This document shows positions 20,913 to 29,238 of a DNA stretch of 64,000 nucleotides, one piece after another. The position numbers and the translations under genes are program-made. The stretch spans positions 27,545 to 91,544 of the forward strand of contig NZ_CALEMI010000091.1 of assembly GCF_937910895.1 (NCBI RefSeq). Direction: 5' to 3'. The stretch comes from an uncultured Dokdonia sp. (lineage in GTDB: Bacteria; Bacteroidota; Bacteroidia; Flavobacteriales; Flavobacteriaceae). Under the pieces are notes generated by a model that had not been told where the DNA came from, ran no database searches, and worked only from the letters and a program-made list of their open reading frames with translations. The stretch's first letter is position 1. Every line of letters begins with the position of its first letter.

Positions 20913-21023
20913 ACTGCAAGGTAAATCTTTGATTGACTTTTACAAACGCAATTTTATACGAGTTATCACCAGTTTTTCACAGTTTTATAAAAACAAAAAG
21001 AAGAACTACTAACAAAATTTAAC

Positions 21024-21240
21024 AAACTCATCTTTGAAAACAAGTCTTTGAAAAATTAGAACGGAAAGTTTAAAATATTTTATCAAAAAAATACAAAATA
21101 TTTTAAACAACCACCACTTCACCCTTCTTGTAAACTCATCTTAGAAAATAAGTCCTATAAAGTTGGAACGGAAAATTCTTTTTCTTTTGTAAAAAAAATT
21201 ACAAAACAAAAAGAACAACCACCACTTCACCCTTCTTACA
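21024..21240 (-). repeat. Two tandem copies of the 3' end of the 21236 gene, each with an AT-rich hairpin
   Basis: Downstream of the SpoU methyltransferase stop, the end of its coding sequence (AAACTCATCTTTGTAAACAAGTCC on the plus strand, encoding GLFTKMSL-like residues) recurs twice as decayed copies, at about 21024-21050 and 21132-21155. Each is joined to TTGGAACGGAAA-like sequence, an AT-rich palindrome, and ACAACCACCACTTCACCCTTCTT. The two palindromes have different arms (GTTTAAAATATTTT and TTCTTTTTGTTTTGTAA) although the flanks are conserved. The hairpins may also end transcription. Confidence 0.75.
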
Positions 21241-21781
21241 AACTCATCTTTGTAAACAAGTCCCATACAACAACCCCACAGGAGACAGAGATGTTTAAGG
21301 AATGTTTGGTGCCAAATTGTGGAATTTCAATCACGGTATCACTTTCAGAAACAACTTCTTGTTGTACTCCTTTTACTTCGTTGCCAAAAACTACCGCATA
21401 CTTTTTTCCTTTTTCGGGAATAAAATCGTTGAGCATCACAGCATCTTCTGCTTGTTCAATAGCGCACAAATAAACACCCTCTTTTTTTAGCTTTCGCGAA
21501 AGCGTGACCGTATCCTCTACATATTCCCAAACCACAGCATCAGTCGCGCCCAAGGCTGTCTTCTGAATCTCCCGATGCGGAGGTTGTGCAGTGATGCCAC
21601 ACAAGTAAATTTTTTGAACTAAAAAAGCATCGGCAGTACGAAAAACAGACCCTATATTATTCAAACTTCTAATGTTATCTAGAATGATAATAAGGGGCGT
21701 TTTTTTTGAGTCCTTAAACTCAGTAACAGACTTTCGGTCGAGTTCGCTATTTTTAAGTTTTCGATTCATTTCGTACTTCAA
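21236..21781 (-). CDS. SpoU/TrmH-family RNA 2'-O-methyltransferase
   Basis: This is a SPOUT methyltransferase that transfers a methyl group from SAM to a ribose 2'-OH in tRNA or rRNA. All three family motifs are present in the 181 residues: LDNIRSLNNIGSVFRTAD (about 34-51), VFGNEVKGV (about 130-138) and IEIPQFGTKHSLNISVSCGV (about 151-170), the last forming the trefoil-knot SAM site. The target nucleotide cannot be deduced. It ends 2 bases before era's coding region on the same strand and probably shares its transcript. Its 3' end has been duplicated downstream. Confidence 0.88.
   Translation of the reverse strand: MKYEMNRKLKNSELDRKSVTEFKDSKKTPLIIILDNIRSLNNIGSVFRTADAFLVQKIYLCGITAQPPHREIQKTALGATDAVVWEYVEDTVTLSRKLKKEGVYLCAIEQAEDAVMLNDFIPEKGKKYAVVFGNEVKGVQQEVVSESDTVIEIPQFGTKHSLNISVSCGVVVWDLFTKMSL
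21490..21503. repeat. Host palindrome, exact copy in the 21236 gene
   Basis: The exact 14-mer encodes part of TLSRKLKK. Confidence 0.9.
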
Positions 21782-21783
21782 AC

Positions 21784-22668
21784 CTACTTCTGATTATAGC
21801 CGAAACGTCGGAGTTGTTTCTCATTACTACGCCAATTTTTATTGACTTTTACGTAGAGTTCGATGTGTACTTGTTTTCCGAAGAATTTCTCTAAATCCTT
21901 ACGAGCCTCTACACCTACACGTTTTAAAGCAGTTCCTTTATGACCAATAATAATTCCTTTCTGACTCTCACGTTCTACCATAATCACAGCACGCATTCTG
22001 ATGATGGTTTCTTCTTCAAAGAATTCTTCGGTATCAATCTCTACCGAATATGGGATTTCTTTTTTATAGTGAATTAAGATTTTCTCACGAATGATCTCAT
22101 TTACAAAAAAACGTTCTGGCTTATCCGTCAATTGGTCTTTTGGATAAAAAGCTGGAGATTCTGGTAATAACTCTATGATGCGTTTAAACACTTCTCCTAC
22201 TCCAAAATTTTCTAATGCCGAAATTGCAAACACCTCTGCATTGGGTACCTTTTCTGACCATAGTTTTAAAGATGCTCCTAAGAGTTCTTCATTCCCTTTA
22301 TCAATCTTATTAATTAATAATAATACAGGAATTTTTGCGGCGCGAATTTTATTAAAAAAGGCTTCGTCTTTGAGTTCTTTTTCGCCTAGTTCGACCAAGT
22401 ATAATAACACATCTGCATCCTCAAAAGCGCTTTTTACAAAGTCCATCATGGAGGCTTGTAACTGGTATGCAGGTTTAATGATTCCTGGCGTATCACTTAA
22501 GACCACCTGAAAATCTTCTCCGTTTACAATACCGAGGATACGGTGGCGAGTGGTTTGCGCTTTTGAAGTGATGATAGATAATCGCTCTCCTACAAACGCA
22601 TTCATAAGCGTACTCTTTCCGACATTGGGGTTTCCTATAATATTTACAAAACCAGCTTTATGAGACAT
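21784..22668 (-). CDS. era: GTPase Era
   Basis: Era binds the 3' end of 16S rRNA and assists small-subunit maturation. The 294-residue protein shows G1 GNPNVGKST (12-20), G3 DTPG (59-62), G4 NKID near 122, and a C-terminal KH domain with the GxxG loop in IIIGHKGTALKRVG (about 239-252). Start MSHKAGFVNI gives normal spacing before G1. An exact -7 box lies 17 bases upstream. Confidence 0.97.
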   Translation of the reverse strand: MSHKAGFVNIIGNPNVGKSTLMNAFVGERLSIITSKAQTTRHRILGIVNGEDFQVVLSDTPGIIKPAYQLQASMMDFVKSAFEDADVLLYLVELGEKELKDEAFFNKIRAAKIPVLLLINKIDKGNEELLGASLKLWSEKVPNAEVFAISALENFGVGEVFKRIIELLPESPAFYPKDQLTDKPERFFVNEIIREKILIHYKKEIPYSVEIDTEEFFEEETIIRMRAVIMVERESQKGIIIGHKGTALKRVGVEARKDLEKFFGKQVHIELYVKVNKNWRSNEKQLRRFGYNQK

Positions 22669-22684
22669 AGATCATTGTTTCTTG

Positions 22685-22692
22685 CAAAGGTA
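22685..22692 (-). promoter_or_regulatory. Candidate -7 box for era
   Basis: TACCTTTG on the minus strand matches TAnnTTTG exactly and would start transcription about 11 bases before the era ATG. No TTG is seen at the proper -33 distance. Confidence 0.4.
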
Positions 22693-23016
22693 AACTTTCT
22701 AAATTCTAAATTTTGATTTCTAAAAACGAAAATGTAGGATGTTGAGAAGATATGAGCCACGAGTTTGGAGGTACAAAGTGGGAAAAGGCACGAAGTTGGA
22801 GGTGCGAATTACGAGGTGGAAAGTAGAAAAAGTATGAGATTAGATGTGGAGTGCTGGAAGTAGGAAGTGGAAAGATTTTTTTAGAATTTGTGGGTTCTGG
22901 AAGTTGGAAATACGAGAATTGAAAAGTTTTGATGTTTGGGATTTGTTTTTTTGTGATTTGTGATTCTATTTACATGGCAATAATACGGAGTACGCTTTCG
23001 CGAAAGCGCACAAAAC
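22693..23016. other. Geneless spacer with purine-rich near-repeats
   Basis: No gene is seen. Bases 22735-22925 consist of loosely repeated purine-rich words such as GAGGTGGAAAGTAG and GGAAGTAGGAAGTGG. An exact host palindrome lies at 22994-23007, at the right end. Confidence 0.5.
22994..23007. repeat. Host palindrome, exact intergenic copy
   Basis: The exact 14-mer lies 10 bases downstream of the 23017 gene's stop. Confidence 0.9.
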
Positions 23017-23478
23017 CTAACTCCGTTGTTTGGCTCGGGTCCTATCATAGAGTACAATACTGCCGGCTACAGCGACATTCAAGCTCATTTTGGAAGGAAA
23101 TTGTACTAGAAAATGGGATTTCTCAATAGCTTCTTTAGAGAGTCCGTGATCTTCGGCGCCTAATAAATACACACAACGTCGTGGGTGTTCAAAGGTTTCT
23201 AAAGCCTCAGAAGTCTCGTGCATCTCAATACCCACCAATCGTGCTCCTTTTGGAAGATGGGTATAAAAATCTGTAAAGGTTTCGTAATGAAAATACGGCA
23301 TCGCTTTCACGGCATGATGCGTATCACTAGCTTGTTTTGCATACCGATTTCCGATGGTAAATATAAAACTAGCCCCTAGATTTTGTGCGGTACGCCATAG
23401 GACGCCTAAGTTTTCTGGAGTTTTCCCATTTTGAATCCCGATGCCAAAAAACTCGTTGGTAAAATTGTCTGGTTCCAT
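23017..23478 (-). CDS. SpoU/TrmH-family RNA methyltransferase (short form)
   Basis: This 153-residue SPOUT protein has the family motifs GIQNGKTPENLGVLWRTA (about 14-31), YLLGAEDHGLSKE (about 104-116) and FPSKMSLNVAVAGSIVLYDR (about 127-146). Proteins of this length lack an N-terminal RNA-binding extension. It is a distinct family member from the 21236 product. Its likely promoter sits only 4 bases before the ATG, implying a leaderless mRNA. Confidence 0.88.
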   Translation of the reverse strand: MEPDNFTNEFFGIGIQNGKTPENLGVLWRTAQNLGASFIFTIGNRYAKQASDTHHAVKAMPYFHYETFTDFYTHLPKGARLVGIEMHETSEALETFEHPRRCVYLLGAEDHGLSKEAIEKSHFLVQFPSKMSLNVAVAGSIVLYDRTRAKQRS

Positions 23479-23482
23479 TTCG

Positions 23483-23513
23483 CAAAAATACTATTTTGGA
23501 AGATCTACTCCAA
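23483..23513 (-). promoter_or_regulatory. Promoter giving a near-leaderless mRNA
   Basis: On the minus strand TTG (23513-23511), 20 bases, then TATTTTTG (23490-23483) matches the consensus exactly. Only 4 bases separate it from the ATG at 23478, so the transcript would begin at or next to the start codon. It overlaps the end of the antiporter gene. Confidence 0.5.
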
Positions 23514-24755
23514 CCCCTTCTTTTGGACCCGTTTGATCAATCCTCCAACAGTGAGTCCTTGTACAAGTATCGAAAAGACCACAATCACATACGTAATGAC
23601 CAAAAATAAATCTCTATGCATCTCATCAGAAAGTCCTAAGGCAAGTGCTATAGAAATGCCTCCTCGCAATCCTCCCCATGTCATAATAAGGTTGGTTTTA
23701 GGCACAAAATTTAATCGTTTTTTAAAGAAAGCTATAGGCCCTAATAGCGATGCATAACGACAAGCCAAAACAATAGGAATGGCTAATAATCCAGCCATAA
23801 TATACTTTCCTTCTATGGCGAGTACGAGCATTTCCATACCAATCAACACAAAGAGTAAGGTGTTGAGTAAAATATCAATCAGCTCCCAAAATTTATCTAC
23901 GTAATTTTCTGTGATCTCAGACATAGAAGAACCTCGTACGGTATCATTTCCTACAATTAAACCAGCAGTAACCATAGCGAGTGGTGCTGAGACATGAAAT
24001 TGATGCGCTACGGCGGTTCCTACCATCACTCCTGCTAGTGTGATGATGACTTCTATATCATAGTCATCTATAGATTTCATAAGGCGATACACAATCCAAC
24101 CAATCACTCCTCCTAATACAATCCCTCCGATGACTTCTTGCCCAAATAACTTGAAAATATCTACTACTTCTATAGTGTCAGTTCCAAAAGAGGCAATCTG
24201 AAAAATAGTGAGAAAAACAACCACACCTACGCCGTCATTAAACAGGGATTCTCCAACAATTTTGGTTTCTAATTTTTTGGGCGCTCCTGCTTGTTTTAAA
24301 ATCCCTAAAACTGCTATCGGATCTGTAGGTGAAATCAATGCTCCAAACAACAAACAGTAGATATAGGCTACTTGTAATCCCAGCAAAGGCAATAGATAAT
24401 ACATGACCGTTCCTACTAAAAACGTCGACACCAACACCCCAAAGGTCGAAAACACGAAGACGGGCCAGCGTTGTATCTTGAGTTGCTCAAAATTGGTGTG
24501 TAATGCACCTGCAAATAAGAGAAAACTCAGCATAATATCCAGCAGTACGGTTCTAAAATCAATCTGTTTAATAATGTAACGTTCGGCGTTTAGTAAGGTG
24601 GCATCAAAATAACTCAGTGCAAAAACCGCTAGGGTAAATACAATGGTAATCAGCATCAATCCAATGGTGTTGGGTAATTTTAAAAACCGCACATTGATGT
24701 ATCCAAATGCCGCCGAAAGCCCTACTAAAATGGTAATAATAAGAAAGTAATCCAT
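23505..24755 (-). CDS. CPA1-family Na+(K+)/H+ antiporter
   Basis: The 416-residue protein has about twelve TM helices and exchanges monovalent cations for protons in the inner membrane. Family hallmarks are the SPTDPIAVLGIL helix (about 138-149) and ESLFNDGVGVVVF (about 168-180), whose N-D pair forms the transport site in CPA1 antiporters. TWGGLRGGISIALALGL lies near 361-377. There is no long cytoplasmic tail, so it resembles short NhaP-like proteins. Confidence 0.9.
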   Translation of the reverse strand: MDYFLIITILVGLSAAFGYINVRFLKLPNTIGLMLITIVFTLAVFALSYFDATLLNAERYIIKQIDFRTVLLDIMLSFLLFAGALHTNFEQLKIQRWPVFVFSTFGVLVSTFLVGTVMYYLLPLLGLQVAYIYCLLFGALISPTDPIAVLGILKQAGAPKKLETKIVGESLFNDGVGVVVFLTIFQIASFGTDTIEVVDIFKLFGQEVIGGIVLGGVIGWIVYRLMKSIDDYDIEVIITLAGVMVGTAVAHQFHVSAPLAMVTAGLIVGNDTVRGSSMSEITENYVDKFWELIDILLNTLLFVLIGMEMLVLAIEGKYIMAGLLAIPIVLACRYASLLGPIAFFKKRLNFVPKTNLIMTWGGLRGGISIALALGLSDEMHRDLFLVITYVIVVFSILVQGLTVGGLIKRVQKKGLE

Positions 24756-25191
24756 GTATTTTAAAAGAAGTTATTTAGGGTGTAAAGATAGGTATCTATT
24801 TATGAAATGAGATCGTACGTATTCTCGTTACATAAGAATTTCTAATAAGAAATAGCGTAACACGCTATTTTAGAGTAATACTCTATTTTTTAAATACTAG
24901 TGTCTTTCATTTCCCTAGCGCTACCACCTAGAAGGGAATTGTTTTTTATCATTTTCGCGAAAGCGAAAACCACTCAACTTTTTTATTTACTTATTCTTCA
25001 ATATCTTCTTTTGACCTTTTTTAACCTATCTAACCTTCTCAACTTCTCAACTTCTTTCCTAACGCTGATCTTTTTTTTCGCTTTAAGCGAAAGAATACAA
25101 TGACTCAAAAACCACCCTCTGAAAAAAAAGTAAACTTTTTTGCGACTTTTTAAATAGATATCTTACTAATAGGTTATAATCATCATCTTCA
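24756..25191. other. Intergenic region with paired hairpins and a palindrome variant
   Basis: No gene is seen between these divergent genes. Two adjacent stems occur: AAATAGCG/CGCTATTT (24850-24870) and TAGAGT/ACTCTA (24871-24885), the latter followed by seven T's. A variant of the host palindrome (TTTTCGCGAAAGC) lies at about 24953-24965 and an altered half-copy (CGCTTTAAGCGAAAG) near 25079. Short open frames here look like noise. Confidence 0.5.
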
Positions 25192-25674
25192 ATGCGCAAA
25201 GAAGAAGCTTTTACACAACTCATCAAAGAAAACGAAGGGATCATTTTTAAGATTTCGCGGGTGTATTGTGATACGGGAGAAGATCAAAAAGACTTGTATC
25301 AAGATATCGTTTTTCAATTATGGAAAGGGTTTGACAGTTTTAGAGGAGAATCTAAAGCAAGTACGTGGATGTATCGCGTAGCACTCAATACCGCTTTTAC
25401 ATTTTTAAGAAAAGAAAAACGAAAAGGTACGTCTGTGACGATAGACAATCTGCATCTTACATACGAACCTGATGACCCGATTCTGGAAGAACGACTCGTG
25501 GAAATGTATGTGCAAATCCGCCAACTGTCTGATGTTAATAAGGGGATTATTCTTCTTTTATTAGAAGGTAAAAAATATGAAGAGATTGCCGCCATTACTG
25601 GATTTTCTAGAAGTAAAGTAGCGACGCGCATCTCTCGTATTAAAGAACAACTAAGAACACAACTGGTAAAATAA
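25192..25674 (+). CDS. ECF RNA polymerase sigma factor
   Basis: The 160-residue protein has only sigma regions 2 and 4, as in ECF sigma factors. Region 2 covers DQKDLYQDIVFQLWKGFDSFRGESKASTWMYRVALNTAF (about 31-70). Region 4 is IILLLLEGKKYEEIAAITGFSRSKVATRISRIKEQLR (about 119-155) with its helix-turn-helix. It redirects polymerase to a small regulon. The membrane-protein gene 7 bases downstream is probably its regulator. Confidence 0.92.
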   Translation: MRKEEAFTQLIKENEGIIFKISRVYCDTGEDQKDLYQDIVFQLWKGFDSFRGESKASTWMYRVALNTAFTFLRKEKRKGTSVTIDNLHLTYEPDDPILEERLVEMYVQIRQLSDVNKGIILLLLEGKKYEEIAAITGFSRSKVATRISRIKEQLRTQLVK

Positions 25675-25681
25675 TAGACAC

Positions 25682-26281
25682 ATGGAACTAGAAGAAATGC
25701 AAGCTGCCTGGTCACAAATGAGCCAGGAACTCGAAAAACAAAAACAATTAACCGACGAAATTATACTCAAAATGACACAACAAAAATATACTTCACAGTG
25801 GAATAAAATATTTAATGCAGAAAAAATAGGTGGTGTCATCTGCTATGTAGCACTGGTCGCCATACTAGCAAATTTTAGAGAATTAGATACCATTCCATTA
25901 CAAGTATCAGGGATTTTATGTATGCTCATCCTAGCGATTCTCCCTATCCTATCTTTAAAAACAATCCAGGCAATGAAGCGTGTCAATGTAACGTCTATGA
26001 GTTATAAAGAAACCATGAAGACCTATGCGAAAGGAAAGAAAAACTTTGTCAATTTTCAAAAATTAAACATAGGAATGAGCTTTGTATTTATGTTACTTAC
26101 TGTGCCCTTGTCTGCCAAATTATTTAATGGTAAAGACTTATTTGAAACCTTAGATCCGAAACTAGGAATTGCAGTACCTTTTATGCTTATCTTTTTTGGT
26201 TTGCTTATGTGGGTAGTGATGCGTTGTTACAAAAGTGTCTTAAGGAATTCTGAAAAAATATTACAGGAGATTGAGGAGTAA
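25682..26281 (+). CDS. Membrane protein paired with the ECF sigma factor
   Basis: This is a 199-residue protein. The soluble N-terminal helix (about 1-45, MELEEMQAAWSQMSQELEKQ) has the charged, W-containing pattern of flavobacterial proteins encoded after ECF sigma factors. Four TM helices follow at about 53-70, 75-95, 134-152 and 163-184. Position 7 bases after the sigma gene suggests it is an anti-sigma or sensor protein. No zinc-binding anti-sigma motif is visible, so this is inference from context. Confidence 0.6.
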   Translation: MELEEMQAAWSQMSQELEKQKQLTDEIILKMTQQKYTSQWNKIFNAEKIGGVICYVALVAILANFRELDTIPLQVSGILCMLILAILPILSLKTIQAMKRVNVTSMSYKETMKTYAKGKKNFVNFQKLNIGMSFVFMLLTVPLSAKLFNGKDLFETLDPKLGIAVPFMLIFFGLLMWVVMRCYKSVLRNSEKILQEIEE

Positions 26282-26328
26282 TTCGTATCTGATGATAGTG
26301 TTTCTTAATACGCTTTCGCGAAAAACAA

Positions 26329-26371
26329 AAAGCATCTAAAACCATTATAATTTGATAGATTTAGATGCTTT
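26329..26371. terminator. Bidirectional terminator between convergent operons
   Basis: A 12-bp perfect inverted repeat (AAAGCATCTAAA at 26329-26340, TTTAGATGCTTT at 26360-26371) separates the sigma-factor operon from the convergent immunity-gene operon. Confidence 0.7.
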
Positions 26372-26446
26372 ATATGATCAATTGATCTACTATACGTTAG
26401 CATCGTATTTTGCAATAGTCTTATTTATTTTTAATTTAAAACTATA

Positions 26447-26931
26447 CTATTTCAAATTAGCATACGCCTTGATTTTTTCTTCTTTATACTCTTGAAATGT
26501 ATTAGCCAGTTTCTTTTTTAATGGTAGATAATCAATATTATCTTCTATATAATCGGGATAACTTGCATATACAGGAGGATTTTCTGGATCTTCTGCATCT
26601 GGATCATTAAAATAAAAGAAATCAAACTGTCCACCTCCATCTAAATCTGCAATCACCCAAAAATTTTCTCCAACACTGATTCCATAGTCCTTTAGAGTTT
26701 CTTTAACTGTTTCTTGTTGTTTGTGTTTATAACCTAGAAATCCCCCCCGTTAATTCCTGATAAAATATTACTCCTCGAACCTGCAAGAAAAAGAAACTCT
26801 TTATATGCCTTTGGAAAAAAAATATTATTCTCTTTTTCATAATTTTCTATGATAGATACAGGAACACCTTCATTTTTTCTATCTCTTAAATTAGGATACT
26901 TTTTAATCAAACTTAAATATTCTATAATCAT
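26447..26931 (-). pseudogene. SUKH (SMI1/KNR4) immunity gene, frameshifted at a G7 tract
   Basis: The first 65 codons (26931 to 26737) read MIIEYLSLIKKYPNLRDR... and end at a TAG just after a run of seven G's (minus strand; 26742-26748). The other frame continues with the rest of the same protein (KHKQQETVKETLKDYG, then VIADLDGGGQFDFFYFND). Eight G's would restore a full protein parallel to the intact copies at 27235 and 28466. SUKH proteins are immunity factors against secreted toxins. The homopolymer makes this a candidate phase-variable switch, or a simple decay event. Confidence 0.8.
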
Positions 26932-26941
26932 AATATTAGTC

Positions 26942-27172
26942 TTACTGTTTTGAAAATAAAATAAAATCTTCAGCGCCTTCTACCCCTTTCCCATTAGGAA
27001 ATATAGGGTTTTCAACTTCTATAGTCGTATTATTACCTAATAGTTGTTGCCTTAACATAATCTCTTGTTTACAGATAATACAAGGCTCATACGTTGTCTC
27101 AATTCTCATCTCAACTGTAAGTTCTTTGATGTTTAATTCTGCTCTATCTGCTGCTAATATCGAGTAACATTC
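26942..27172 (-). pseudogene. Deaminase-type toxin C-terminal fragment, copy 1
   Basis: The open frame ECYSILAADRAELNIKEL... contains TTYEPCIICKQEIMLRQQL. Its PCxxC signature is the zinc-binding half-site of nucleic-acid deaminase toxins; TTIEVENPIFPNG follows. No start codon lies before the conserved region, and the first zinc motif is missing, so it cannot encode an active enzyme. It sits directly upstream of the SUKH gene at 26931 (11 bases), the usual toxin-immunity order. Confidence 0.65.
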
Positions 27173-27180
27173 TACAAAGA

Positions 27181-27204
27181 TAAAACCACCGTAAAATACG
27201 ATGG
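27181..27204 (-). terminator. Terminator following the SUKH gene at 27235
   Basis: On the minus strand CCATCGTA / TACGGTGG pairs over 8 bases with a 3-base loop, followed by TTTTA. A near-identical copy occurs at 29216-29238. Confidence 0.6.
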
Positions 27205-27234
27205 CTTCATCTTTATACTAATTGAAAAAATCTA

Positions 27235-27738
27235 TTATTTCAAATTAGCATATCCCTTGATTTTTTCTTCAATATATTCTTGGAATGTATTTGCTAGTTT
27301 CTTTTTTAATGGAAAATCAGGATCATTATCTTCTATCAAATCAGGATAACTTGCATATACAGGTGGGTTTTCTGGATCTTCTGCATCTGCATCATTAAAA
27401 TAAAAGAAATCAAACTGTCCGCCGCCGTCTAAATCTGCAATTACCCAAAAATCTCCCCCAATAGATACACCATATTTTTTAAGCTTATTTTTGGTGTATT
27501 CTTGTTGTTCTTCGACATAGTAAATATCGTCTCTTACAGGGTCATAAAAACCGTGATTTAGAAAAGCAATTACATTAGCATTTTCACCAGCAATAGATAA
27601 AAATTCTTTATACACTTTTGGGAAAACCTTATCAATTTTAGTTTCTAATTTTATAATATCCTCTTCCTTAACAGGAACATTTTCTACATCCTGTAAAATA
27701 GGATATCGAAGCATCAAGTTTAAATATTCTATTTCCAT
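27235..27738 (-). CDS. SUKH (SMI1/KNR4-family) immunity protein
   Basis: This 167-residue intact protein has the SUKH fold signatures: KVFPKVYKEFLSIAGENANV (about 37-56) and FWVIADLDGGGQFDFFYFND (about 96-115), followed by NPPVYASYP. SUKH proteins neutralise toxins of polymorphic secretion systems by direct binding. Its first 70 codons and upstream flank are almost identical in DNA to those of the 28466 copy, showing recent duplication, while the middle has diverged. It is encoded 1 base after the truncated toxin tip at 27739. Confidence 0.85.
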   Translation of the reverse strand: MEIEYLNLMLRYPILQDVENVPVKEEDIIKLETKIDKVFPKVYKEFLSIAGENANVIAFLNHGFYDPVRDDIYYVEEQQEYTKNKLKKYGVSIGGDFWVIADLDGGGQFDFFYFNDADAEDPENPPVYASYPDLIEDNDPDFPLKKKLANTFQEYIEEKIKGYANLK

Positions 27739-27972
27739 TTAATTATTTAAAAATGTTTTTAGTTGTTTGTTATTTTTAACTCCTTCCCCATTAGGTAATA
27801 TAGGATTTTGAACTTCTATGGTTGTATTACCCCCTACTAATTGTTGTCTTAATAGAATCTCTCGTTTACAGATATCAATAGGTAGCTCATTAATATCTAG
27901 TCCTGCTCTATCTGCTGCTAATACAGCATCTTCTTCCATATCACGTAACATTGGATTTTCTAAAAAAATCAA
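27739..27972 (-). CDS. Deaminase-type toxin C-terminal fragment, copy 2 (internally deleted)
   Basis: The 77-residue frame begins MIFLENPMLRDMEEDAVLAADRAGLD, a helix resembling the first metal-site helix of deaminase toxins. It then skips directly to PIDICKREILLRQQLVGG, losing the TTYEPC part that copies 1 and 3 retain. The active site is therefore incomplete. The ATG overlaps the stop of the 27969 gene by 4 bases, so it may still be translated. It is most likely an orphan toxin tip kept next to its immunity gene. Confidence 0.55.
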   Translation of the reverse strand: MIFLENPMLRDMEEDAVLAADRAGLDINELPIDICKREILLRQQLVGGNTTIEVQNPILPNGEGVKNNKQLKTFLNN

Positions 27973-28463
27973 ACAATACCTTCCTCAACAGGAGGTTCCC
28001 ACATCCAATCATTAGCATGAAAAGGAATTTTAGAAGCATTATTTACAGCAGTAATAATTTGTGAAGCTGAAAACACATAAGGGTCACCATCTACTTCATC
28101 ATTTAAAAAAAGTAATTCAGGGTTATCTTCAAAAAGAGATTTTAAAAAGTCATTAAGTAATATACTATCTTCTATTTGCCCTACTATTATTGTGATAGTA
28201 GAACCATACTTCGTTCCTAGATTCTTGTAAAAATTATACTCTTTGTAGTCATTTTCTGTAGTATCATATAATTCTTTAGAATCTAAAGTTATTACAAAAC
28301 TTAAATCATTTCTTCCAAGGCTAGTTTCTAAAGTCCCATCTTCATACATAGTTTGACGATCAAAAACCTTAGCTTTAATTTTTTTTGTAGAGTGCTTTAA
28401 AATTTCAATAAGATTCTTTTTTTTAATGTATTCTGATGATAATATGCTTAAATATGTACTCAC
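27969..28463 (-). CDS. Putative immunity protein of unknown family
   Basis: This 164-residue acidic protein has no signal peptide or TM helix. It lies between a SUKH gene (2-base gap upstream) and a toxin fragment (4-base overlap downstream). Size, acidity and position are those of polymorphic-toxin immunity proteins. I do not recognise the fold; a segment STITIIVGQIEDSILLNDFLKS suggests an alpha/beta protein. It has only one copy, unlike the SUKH genes. Confidence 0.5.
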   Translation of the reverse strand: MSTYLSILSSEYIKKKNLIEILKHSTKKIKAKVFDRQTMYEDGTLETSLGRNDLSFVITLDSKELYDTTENDYKEYNFYKNLGTKYGSTITIIVGQIEDSILLNDFLKSLFEDNPELLFLNDEVDGDPYVFSASQIITAVNNASKIPFHANDWMWEPPVEEGIV

Positions 28464-28465
28464 TA

Positions 28466-28975
28466 TTAGCTAAAATTATCCTGATTTAAGTCCGCATATC
28501 CTTTAATCTTTTTTTCAATATATTCTTGAAAAGTATTTGCTAATTTTGTTATCGTATGCTTATTACCAAGAGGATATCCTATATAGCTACCATATACAGG
28601 TGGATTTTGTGGATCTTCTGCATCAGGATCATTAAAATAAAAAAAATGAAATTGTTCTCCTCCATCTAAATCTGCTATCACCCAAAAATTTTCTCCAACA
28701 CTACACCCTTCTTCTTTAAGAGTTTCTTTAACAACTTCTTGTTGTTCTTCAAGGTAGTAAATATCGTCTCTTACAGAGTCATAAAAACCGTGATTTAGAA
28801 AAGCAATTACATTAGCATTTTCACCAGCAATAGATAAAAATTCTTTATACACTTTTGGGAAAACCTTATCAATTTTAGTTTCTAATTTTATAATATCCTC
28901 TTCCTTAACAGGAACATTTTCTACATCCTGTAAAATAGGATATCGAAGCATCAAGTTTAAATATTCTATTTCCAT
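28466..28975 (-). CDS. SUKH (SMI1/KNR4-family) immunity protein, upstream copy
   Basis: The 169-residue protein parallels the 27235 product: the same first 70 residues, a diverged segment QQEVVKETLKEEGCSVGEN resembling that of the frameshifted third copy, and FWVIADLDGGEQFHFFYFND. The C-terminal segment (GSYIGYPLGNKHTITK) differs from its paralogues, as expected if each copy is fitted to a different toxin. It ends 2 bases before the 27969 gene and is preceded by toxin fragment copy 3. Confidence 0.85.
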   Translation of the reverse strand: MEIEYLNLMLRYPILQDVENVPVKEEDIIKLETKIDKVFPKVYKEFLSIAGENANVIAFLNHGFYDSVRDDIYYLEEQQEVVKETLKEEGCSVGENFWVIADLDGGEQFHFFYFNDPDAEDPQNPPVYGSYIGYPLGNKHTITKLANTFQEYIEKKIKGYADLNQDNFS

Positions 28976-29198
28976 TTAATTATTTAAAAATGTTTTTAGT
29001 TGTTTGTTATTTTTAACTCCTTCCCCATTAGGTAATATAGGATTTTGAACTTCTATGGTTGTATTATTCCCTAATAACTGTTGTCTTAATAGAATCTCTC
29101 GTTTACAAACAATACACGGTTCATAGGTTGTTTCTATTTTCATTTCAACTGTAAGCTCATTAATATCTAATCCTGCTCTGTCTGTAGCTAATATCTAG
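28976..29198 (-). pseudogene. Deaminase-type toxin C-terminal fragment, copy 3
   Basis: The frame reads LATDRAGLDINELTVEMKI, then TTYEPCIVCKREILLRQQL and TTIEVQNPILPNG, ending NKQLKTFLNN. It keeps the PCxxC zinc signature. The codon that is TCG in copy 1 is TAG here, and no start precedes the conserved part. It therefore appears to be a dead toxin tip 1 base before the SUKH gene at 28975. Confidence 0.6.
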
Positions 29199-29215
29199 TA
29201 ACATCCTACAAACAT

Positions 29216-29238
29216 AAAACCACCGTAAATTACGATGG
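29216..29238 (-). terminator. Duplicate of the cassette terminator
   Basis: The same 8-bp stem as at 27181-27204, with T-rich sequence after it on the minus strand. The flank at 29250-29280 repeats the last bases of a SUKH gene and its downstream sequence (matching 27213-27243). This is a scar of cassette exchange. Confidence 0.55.

Noticed and set aside
22735..22925. Purine-rich near-repeats as a possible coding or CRISPR-like array
   Set aside because: The words are irregular in length and order, with no conserved spacing and no open frame.
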